Assembly (NCBI GenBank): GCA_047971685.1
Contig: JBKDZW010000172.1
Span: 1 to 23,857 of the forward strand
From: JAJXWB01 sp047971685
GTDB taxonomy: Bacteria > Pseudomonadota > Alphaproteobacteria > Rhizobiales > Beijerinckiaceae
Length of the DNA stretch: 23,857 bases
Direction: 5' to 3'
A model generated the notes under the pieces. The model saw only the letters and a program-made list of their open reading frames with translations, made no database searches and was not told the origin of the DNA. The position numbers and the translations under genes are program-made. Below, piece by piece: positions 18,507-23,857 of the stretch; position 1 is the first letter of the stretch; every line of letters begins with the position of its first letter.

Positions 18507-18604
18507 GCATATCTCGCGGCAATTACAAATTTCTGCGACAATATGTTCGTTAAAACAATGGATTGAGCGCATCGCATGAATTCGCCCGACCGAAAGGCGC
18601 CCTA

Positions 18605-20101
18605 GTGTCGATCCTCTCCGATCTCTTTTTCGAGACCCGCATCGCCGCCGCCTCGCTTGCAGATTATGTGACGGGCGGCGGCCTGCGCCTTGGCGTCACC
18701 GGGCTGTCGCGCGCCGGCAAGACCGTCTTCATAACCGCGCTCGCGCAAAACCTGCTGCGGGCCGGCGCTGCGGCAAGCGCCGGCGAGCGCGCGCTACCCG
18801 TCTTTCGCGTCCACGCGGAAGGACGGCTGATCCGTGCGAAACTGCAACCGCAACCCGACGACAATGTGCCGCGCTTTGCCTACGAGGACCATCTGGCGGC
18901 ATTGTCGGGCGAGGACCGCCGCTGGCCGCAATCGACCCGCCGCATTTCCGAATTGCGGCTGACGCTCGAATTCGAGCGCAGGAAGGGCATGCGCCAGGGC
19001 CCCTCGGACCTGACGGTCGACATCGTCGATTATCCCGGCGAATGGCTGCTGGACCTGCCGCTCCTGTCCAAATCCTACGCGCAATGGTCGCGCGAGACGC
19101 TTGAGGCGAGCGCGGCGGCCGCCCGCGCGCCCTTTGCGGCGGACTGGCGCGGCGCAACGCTCGCGATTGATCCCGACGCGCCCGAAAACGAGAGCGAGGC
19201 GAAGCGTCTTGCCGAACTTTTCACCGGCTATCTGCGCGCTGCCCGCGCCGACGCCTATGCGCTCTCCACCCTGCCGCCGGGGCGCTTTCTCATGCCCGGC
19301 GAACTCGAAGGATCGCCCGCGCTCACCTTCGCGCCGCTGCGTGTCGAAGACGGCGCGAGCCCATCCACGGGCTCGCTCGCCGCCATGATGGAGCGGCGCT
19401 ACGAGGCCTACAAGACACATATAGTCAAACCCTTCTTCCGCGATCATTTCGCCCGCCTCGACCGCCAGATCGTGCTGGTCGACGCTCTGGCCGCGCTCAA
19501 TTCCGGCCCCGCCGCCGTACGCGATCTCGAGACAGCGCTGTCGGAAGTCCTGATCGCGTTCCGCGCGGGACGCTCAAGCCTGCTGTCGACGATCTTCCGG
19601 CCGAAAATCGACCGTATTCTCTTTGCCGCGACCAAGGCCGACCATCTCCACCACGCCAGTCATGACCGGCTCGAGAACATTTTGCGTCTCCTGACGGCGC
19701 GCGCGATAGCCCGCGCCGAAGATGTCGGCGCCGATGTCGATGTCGTCGCCATGGCGGCCGTGCGCGCCACCCGCGAGGCCCGCGTGAAGCAGTCCGGCGC
19801 TTTCGGCGGCAAGGAGGAGTTCGACGCCATCGTCGGCGCGCCGCTGGCGGGCGAAAGGATCGACGGCGAAACCTTCGACGGGACGGGCGAGGTCGCGATC
19901 TTTCCGGGACAATTGCCGGCCGACCCCAGGGCGGTGTTTCGCGGCGACGGCCTCGGAACGCCCGAAAGCGGCGCCGATTACCGCTTCGTTCGCTTTCGCC
20001 CGCCGCAGGTCAGGCTCGCCGGAGACGGCGCGCCATTGCCCCTGCCCTCCATTCGCCTCGATCGCGCGCTGGAATTTCTGCTGGGAGATCGCCTGACATG
20101 A
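18605..20101 (+). CDS. ycjX: YcjX-family P-loop protein
   Basis: This 498-residue member of the YcjX (DUF463) family is a GTPase-like protein associated with envelope or heat-shock stress in gammaproteobacteria. Its biochemical role is little known. Seen here: an N-terminal lead-in (ILSDLFFETRIAAASLADYVTG), Walker A G33-L-S-R-A-G-K-T40, the D-I-V-D-Y-P-G-E-W switch-like segment, and a possible base-specificity region F-A-A-T-K-A-D-H, resembling the NKxD-type TKAD. The start is the GTG at 18605, seven bases after GAAAGG. An upstream TTG at 18563 is in frame but precedes that ribosome site. The next gene encodes the usual membrane partner, 24 bases downstream, so the two form an operon. Confidence 0.92.
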   Translation: MSILSDLFFETRIAAASLADYVTGGGLRLGVTGLSRAGKTVFITALAQNLLRAGAAASAGERALPVFRVHAEGRLIRAKLQPQPDDNVPRFAYEDHLAALSGEDRRWPQSTRRISELRLTLEFERRKGMRQGPSDLTVDIVDYPGEWLLDLPLLSKSYAQWSRETLEASAAAARAPFAADWRGATLAIDPDAPENESEAKRLAELFTGYLRAARADAYALSTLPPGRFLMPGELEGSPALTFAPLRVEDGASPSTGSLAAMMERRYEAYKTHIVKPFFRDHFARLDRQIVLVDALAALNSGPAAVRDLETALSEVLIAFRAGRSSLLSTIFRPKIDRILFAATKADHLHHASHDRLENILRLLTARAIARAEDVGADVDVVAMAAVRATREARVKQSGAFGGKEEFDAIVGAPLAGERIDGETFDGTGEVAIFPGQLPADPRAVFRGDGLGTPESGADYRFVRFRPPQVRLAGDGAPLPLPSIRLDRALEFLLGDRLT

Positions 20102-20125
20102 AAGCAATTGCATGAGAACGCTCGC

Positions 20126-21202
20126 ATGAGCCGCGACGAGCGCCAGCGCCCGCGTGCTTTTCGTCTGGACGATTCCCGCGCCGCCGCCGACGGCGCGGCC
20201 TCGCCCGCGCAGGAAAAACGTCAGGACCAGCGAAAGGGCGACGTCCTCATCGAGCAGACGCCCGACGCCTTTGTTCCGCAAGAGACCTCCCTCGAACCGC
20301 GCGACGCCGAGGAGGCGACCGAGATCGCGCAATCGAGGGGCGTATTGTCGCGCGCGCTGCTCTCCTGGGGCGGCCTGCTCTGGTCGGCGCTGTCGGGCCT
20401 CGTCGCGATGGGGCTCGGCCTGTGGGCGACGCGCGTTATCGAGGAATTGTTCGCGCGCTCGCCAACCCTCGGCTGGATCGGCCTCGGGCTGGCGGCGCTC
20501 GTCGTCCTTGCCCTGCTCGCACTGGCGATACGCGAAATGCGCGCGATTTTTCGCCAGCGCCGAATCGCCCATCTGCACATCGCGCTGGCGCAGGCGCGCG
20601 CAAACGACGACCGCGACGCCGCGCGCAAGGGCGCGGGCGAGCTTCTGGCCCTCTACAAGAAACGGCCCGAAACCGCCCGCGCCCGTGCGCTCGTCGGGGA
20701 TTTGACGCGCGAGATCGTCGACGGGCGCGATCTTCTCGACATAACGGAACGTAATCTCATGGCGCCGCTCGACGAAGAGGCCAAGGGCGAGATCGCCGCC
20801 GCCGCCAAGCGCGTGTCCATGGTCACAGCGATCAGTCCGCGCGCGCTGGTCGACATTCTCTTTGTCGCCGCGCAGGCAATCCGCCTCACGCGCCGCATTT
20901 CGGAAATCTACGGCGGACGTCCGGGCCTGCTCGGCTTTCTACGGCTTGCCCGTTCGGTCGGCGCCCATCTGGCGATCACCGGCGGCATGGCTATCGGCGA
21001 TTCCCTGCTCCAGCAGATCGTCGGCCATGGCATCGCCGCGCGTCTCTCCGCGCGTCTGGGCGAGGGCGTCCTTAACGGTTTGTTGACCACGCGGATCGGA
21101 CTTTCGGCAATGGCGGTGTGCAGGCCCATGCCCTTCGCCGCGCTCGATCAGCCCGGCGTCAAAAATGTAGCGCCGTTTTTATTTGGCGATGGAAAGGGAT
21201 AG
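20126..21202 (+). CDS. YcjF/TIGR01620-family membrane protein (DUF697)
   Basis: The 358-residue protein has a polar N-terminal ~85 residues, two transmembrane helices (about 95-117 and 127-149), then a cytoplasmic DUF697-type region rich in short helices (LARSVGAHLAITGGMAIGDSLLQQ, RLGEGVLNGLLTTRIGLSAMAVCRPMPF). The C-terminal block with GEGVLNGLLTTRIG is the conserved mark of this family. It pairs with YcjX in many proteobacteria; the joint function is unknown but linked to stress. The ATG at 20126 is preferred to a TTG at 20108. The ribosome site is weak, so translation may be coupled to ycjX. Confidence 0.9.
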   Translation: MSRDERQRPRAFRLDDSRAAADGAASPAQEKRQDQRKGDVLIEQTPDAFVPQETSLEPRDAEEATEIAQSRGVLSRALLSWGGLLWSALSGLVAMGLGLWATRVIEELFARSPTLGWIGLGLAALVVLALLALAIREMRAIFRQRRIAHLHIALAQARANDDRDAARKGAGELLALYKKRPETARARALVGDLTREIVDGRDLLDITERNLMAPLDEEAKGEIAAAAKRVSMVTAISPRALVDILFVAAQAIRLTRRISEIYGGRPGLLGFLRLARSVGAHLAITGGMAIGDSLLQQIVGHGIAARLSARLGEGVLNGLLTTRIGLSAMAVCRPMPFAALDQPGVKNVAPFLFGDGKG

Positions 21203-21359
21203 TCAGATCTGGCTCGAATTCAGAGTCTGAGCGCGCAGAATAAACTTAGATCACATTTAATTGTCTGGGTCACGCTGCGAAAATTTAACGTCTCCAACGG
21301 AAACTGTCGTCACGTCGCGAAGTTGCGAATCGGCGCGCATCGTGGTGACGGGATTTTGT

Positions 21360-22544
21360 ATGCCCCAGAACGTGATTGCTTTTCAGGATGTGGAAAAACT
21401 GGTCGCCATGCGCGGAGCCAAATCCACATTTCCGCCTGCGCTTGAGGAGCGTTATCAGCGCGAAACCGGCCCGCGCCGCGCTCATTTTCTTTCGGTGATC
21501 GCCCAGCGCTCCGCCATTGTCTACAATCTGTTCCTGTCCTGCGAATATCTGCTTGCGCCCGATATGTTCCTGGTCGCAGCGGCGCTGCATCTGCTGGTCG
21601 TGACGCCCTGGATGCTGTTTGTCGCGCACATCCTGCCCTCGGTCTCCACGACGCGCTGGCGCGAAATGCTGGCGGCCTCGATTTCGCTTGCCATCGTCTT
21701 GCAATTGCTCACGGTCTATTGCCTGACCACCTCGCCCTTTGCAGATCGCTACATCTATTTCATGCCGATCGCCTTCCTGACCGTCGGCACGATCCAGCGC
21801 CTGCCGGTCGCCTATAGCGCGCCGCTCAGCGCCATCGTATTCGCGCTGATGGGCGCAGCCGGCGTTTATCGCGGCGAAATGCCGATGGAAATCGCCATCG
21901 CCAATATCATCACCTTCGTCTGCGTCGCCTACACGATGATCAATTCCAGCGGCCTGGTGTGGCGCGAACAGCGCCGGCTCTATCTTCTGTCCGTACGCGA
22001 CCAGATGCGCGCGGAAATGAGCGACAGCGACGCCAACGCCGACGCGTTGACGGGCCTTGGCAACCGTCGCTACCTGAGCCGCCGCGCCCGCGACATCTGG
22101 GCGGACGAACCGATACAGGTGGCCGCGATCATTTTCGACGCCGACCATTTCAAGAGCTTCAACGACAGATACGGCCATTCGCGCGGCGACACCTGCCTCA
22201 AGCGCATCTCGGCCTGCGCGACGGCGGAATTGCGCGAGACATCGGACGTGGCTATCCGCCTGGGCGGCGAGGAATTCCTGCTGCTGCTGGTCGAAACCGA
22301 CGCCGAAGTCGCCGAGATCGTCGCCGAACGCATCCGCGCCACCATCGCCGCCCTCGGCATACCGCACGAAGGCAATCCTTGCGGCGTCGTCACCGCGAGC
22401 TTTGGCGTCGCCAGCGTCAGCACGCGCGCTGGTTCGCTGGAAGCGCTGGTCGAGGCGGCCGACGCTGCGCTCTACGTCGCCAAGAGCGCGGGCCGCAACC
22501 GCACGCAGCGTCACGACATGCTGCGCCAGACCGCCGCCGCCTGA
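21360..22544 (+). CDS. Membrane-bound diguanylate cyclase (GGDEF)
   Basis: This 394-residue inner-membrane protein would make cyclic di-GMP from two GTP. Residues 52-195 contain about five to six hydrophobic segments, forming an N-terminal sensor region of no family I can name. The GGDEF domain (about 221-385) has D-A-L-T-G-L-G-N-R-R, the metal Asp260 in F-D-A-D-H-F-K, and an active-site G302-G-E-E-F306, so catalysis is expected. The I-site (RxxD five residues before GGEEF) is E293-T-S-D here; lacking Arg, it should not show product inhibition. There is no EAL domain. The ATG at 21360 has a GGGA eight bases upstream; a TTG at 21261 would add 33 residues of leader-like sequence. Confidence 0.92.
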   Translation: MPQNVIAFQDVEKLVAMRGAKSTFPPALEERYQRETGPRRAHFLSVIAQRSAIVYNLFLSCEYLLAPDMFLVAAALHLLVVTPWMLFVAHILPSVSTTRWREMLAASISLAIVLQLLTVYCLTTSPFADRYIYFMPIAFLTVGTIQRLPVAYSAPLSAIVFALMGAAGVYRGEMPMEIAIANIITFVCVAYTMINSSGLVWREQRRLYLLSVRDQMRAEMSDSDANADALTGLGNRRYLSRRARDIWADEPIQVAAIIFDADHFKSFNDRYGHSRGDTCLKRISACATAELRETSDVAIRLGGEEFLLLLVETDAEVAEIVAERIRATIAALGIPHEGNPCGVVTASFGVASVSTRAGSLEALVEAADAALYVAKSAGRNRTQRHDMLRQTAAA

Positions 22545-22561
22545 CGAATTGGCTTCTCCGC

Positions 22562-22597
22562 GTCTTTGACCGATGCCTGGTCTTTAGCCGATGCTTG
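22562..22597. repeat. Imperfect 18-bp tandem duplication after the GGDEF gene
   Basis: GTCTTT-two bases-CCGATGC-C/T-TG occurs at 22562-22579 and 22580-22597, identical at 15 of 18 positions, in the short spacer after the stop codon. Confidence 0.75.
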
Positions 22598-22599
22598 GC

Positions 22600-22618
22600 G
22601 TCCTGCGATTCGCAGGAC
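22600..22618 (+). terminator. Perfect hairpin after the GGDEF gene
   Basis: GTCCTGCG (22600-22607) pairs with CGCAGGAC (22611-22618) around a three-base loop, 55 bases after the stop at 22544. No strong T-run follows. It lies 31 bases before the TTG of the next gene and could alternatively act in that gene's leader. Confidence 0.5.
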
Positions 22619-22649
22619 CGGGACAGACATCGCTTGAAGCAGGCGCGAC

Positions 22650-23192
22650 TTGAACGATCTCACCCTCATCACACCGCCGCCCGGCCTGTCCGGCGCAGAC
22701 TACGCCATGATCGAGCAGGCCGTCATGGAAACGGCGCGCGGGCGCTGGTTTCTGCTGGAATATGCGCGCCGCCAGCGCGCCGCCGAGACGCAGCGTCTTT
22801 CCGAGGTCGTCGACCGGCTGGAGGCCATGCTGGCGGGCAACCCTTCCGCGCCCGCCCGAGAGCCGTATGTTCTGCAAGACGGTTGTCAGACGATTCAAGA
22901 CGGTTGTCAGACGACGCAAAACGACGCGGCCCTTCTGGCCGAGCGCCTGAGCGACCTTGCCTGGCGCCTGCGCGAAGACGGCGCCCATCCCGACCTGTGC
23001 GCCGAACTCGAACGCGAGGTCGCCGCCCTGCGCCCGGCGCAGGCGTCCACGATCGAAACGCCGGCGCAAGCGCACGACAAGGACGACGAAGCAGATTTGG
23101 CGTCGCTTTCAGCCGATGCGCGCGAAAAAATCGTGCGGCTTGCACGCATCGACAATCTGCCGCTTGGCGAGAAACTCGCGCTGTTCTGCTGA
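22650..23192 (+). CDS. Hypothetical protein of a rhizobial type, probable TTG start
   Basis: The 180-residue product reads MNDLTLITPPPGLSGADYAM. It continues with a helical, charged stretch (IEQAVMETARGRWFLLEYARRQRAAETQRL) that I recall, from memory only, as a conserved uncharacterised rhizobial sequence. The middle holds a 21-bp duplication giving QDGCQT twice; the C-terminus (LSADAREKIVRLARIDNLPLGEKLALF) is again well formed and amphipathic. No membrane segments are seen. The TTG is supported by AGG six bases upstream and by the conserved-looking sequence starting right after it; no ATG occurs before the conserved part. Role unknown. Confidence 0.75.
   Translation: MNDLTLITPPPGLSGADYAMIEQAVMETARGRWFLLEYARRQRAAETQRLSEVVDRLEAMLAGNPSAPAREPYVLQDGCQTIQDGCQTTQNDAALLAERLSDLAWRLREDGAHPDLCAELEREVAALRPAQASTIETPAQAHDKDDEADLASLSADAREKIVRLARIDNLPLGEKLALFC
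22875..22916 (+). repeat. 21-bp tandem duplication inside the gene at 22650
   Basis: CAAGACGGTTGTCAGACGA plus two bases is repeated at 22875-22895 and 22896-22916 with two differences. It adds QDGCQTI and QDGCQTT to the linker of the protein and keeps the frame. Confidence 0.9.
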
Positions 23193-23402
23193 GTGGAGGC
23201 GTCTGGAAACGCGCCGGCCCGCTGGAGCAAATCCGGAGACTTCCCATTCGCTTCATTTGCTCGGGTTCTTTGGTTTTGCACGCCCGACTCACGTTGCGTC
23301 ATCGCCCCGCACAAAGTCTGGCAAACGGGAATGCGCCTGCGTAATCTGTGATTTCGGTTCGCGCTTCCTCGCGAAACCCGCACAAAAGTCATCTGCGGAA
23401 CG

Positions 23403-23438
23403 AACGACATCCGTGTAAAAAACGGCATCCGCGCAAAA
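23403..23438. repeat. Imperfect 18-bp tandem duplication before the SDR gene
   Basis: AACG-A/G-CATCCG-T/C-G-T/C-AAAA occurs at 23403-23420 and 23421-23438 (15 of 18 identical), ending 16 bases before the ATG. The rest of the 262-base spacer 23193-23454 shows no gene. Confidence 0.75.
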
Positions 23439-23454
23439 CAAAGAGGAAAACGTC

Positions 23455-23857
23455 ATGGATTTGGGTATCGCCGGCCGCAAGGCCATCGTCTGCGCCTCCT
23501 CAAAGGGGCTCGGCAAGGGCTGCGCGCGCGCGCTCGCGCAAGCCGGTTGCGAACTGGTGATGAACGGCCGCAACGCCGAGACGCTGGAAGCCGCCGCCAG
23601 GGAAATCGCCGCCGCAACCGGAGCGAAGATCACCGCCATCGCCTGCGATGTCGGCACGCCCGAGGGGCGCGCCGCCCTGCTTGCCGCCTGCCCCGCGCCC
23701 GACATTCTCGTCAACAACAACGGCGGCCCGCCGCCCAAGGATTTCCGTCAGATCTCGCACGACGAAATGATTGTCGGCCTCAACGCCAACATGATGACGC
23801 CTATCCTGCTCGTGCAATCCGTCATCGACGGCATGGCGGAACGCGGTTTCGGCCGCA
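23455..23857 (+). CDS. Short-chain dehydrogenase/reductase (partial, 3' end outside window)
   Basis: 134 codons from the N-terminus are visible. MDLGIAGRKAIVCASSKGLGKG carries the Rossmann nucleotide-binding glycine pattern (A-S-S-K-G-L-G-K-G in place of TGxxxGxG), followed by R-N at the end of the second strand (NGRNAE), typical of NADP-preferring members. The acidic D in CDVG and the NNAG-like motif, here N-N-N-G-G-P-P-P, follow. NNNGGPPP is a variant of a subgroup of FabG-like SDRs. The catalytic Ser-Tyr-Lys lies beyond the window, so substrate and activity cannot be judged. A good GAGGA ribosome site precedes the ATG. Confidence 0.88.
   Translation, partial: MDLGIAGRKAIVCASSKGLGKGCARALAQAGCELVMNGRNAETLEAAAREIAAATGAKITAIACDVGTPEGRAALLAACPAPDILVNNNGGPPPKDFRQISHDEMIVGLNANMMTPILLVQSVIDGMAERGFGR

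Noticed and set aside
23193..23454. Search for a tRNA or small gene in the spacer before the SDR gene
   Set aside because: No cloverleaf with a CCA-type end or T-loop GTTC pattern and no coding frame with a ribosome site could be supported.

Overview
The window reads as a chromosomal housekeeping segment of a high-GC alphaproteobacterium, most likely of the order Hyphomicrobiales (Rhizobiales). The grounds are a GAAC-N7-GAAC LexA operator in front of recA, a DksA with the rhizobial non-canonical zinc-finger site, rhizobial-type RecA and Icd sequences, linkage of icd, recA and alaS, and a cyclic-nucleotide-gated-type K+ channel close to MloK1. A family-level placement (for example Beijerinckiaceae or Methylocystaceae) is only a guess. 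I see no plasmid, phage, transposase, CRISPR, rRNA or tRNA.

Layout. 1-6345 lies on the minus strand: dksA (3' end cut by the window edge), icd (homodimeric NADP isocitrate dehydrogenase), a second and unrelated monomeric NADP isocitrate dehydrogenase, and a CLC-type anion transporter with C-terminal CBS domains. From 6520 the plus strand carries a small repeat-containing membrane protein, recA with its SOS operator, a 624-base gene-free stretch with hairpins, and alaS. The alaS stop overlaps the start of a six-TM K+ channel gene. A 48-residue lipoprotein and a universal stress protein follow. A bidirectional terminator separates these from a minus-strand MoxR AAA+ ATPase, whose partner VWA (CoxE-like) protein is divergently transcribed. 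Next come minus-strand genes for a DUF1772-like membrane protein and an FmdB-type zinc ribbon. The plus strand then carries a SixA-type phosphohistidine phosphatase, a secreted-looking hypothetical protein, a YcjX/YcjF pair, a membrane diguanylate cyclase, a small TTG-start hypothetical protein and the start of an SDR oxidoreductase, cut by the right edge.

Functional links. Two analogous isocitrate dehydrogenases side by side duplicate the NADPH/2-oxoglutarate step. recA is under clear SOS control. The ATGA overlap suggests translational coupling of alaS and the channel. MoxR and the VWA protein probably form one chaperone-like module, and YcjX/YcjF form a known stress-associated pair.

No complete new system is obvious. 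The points most worth a second look are: (i) a recurring pattern of short tandem duplications (11-21 bp, at least eight loci) in leaders, spacers and linkers, one touching the alaS start codon and one spanning the sixA stop and next start; (ii) a CLC protein lacking the inner proton glutamate and the GSGIP motif; (iii) a K+ channel whose cyclic-nucleotide pocket lacks the key arginine at its normal position; (iv) a GGEEF cyclase without the inhibitory I-site; (v) the hairpin-rich alaS leader.
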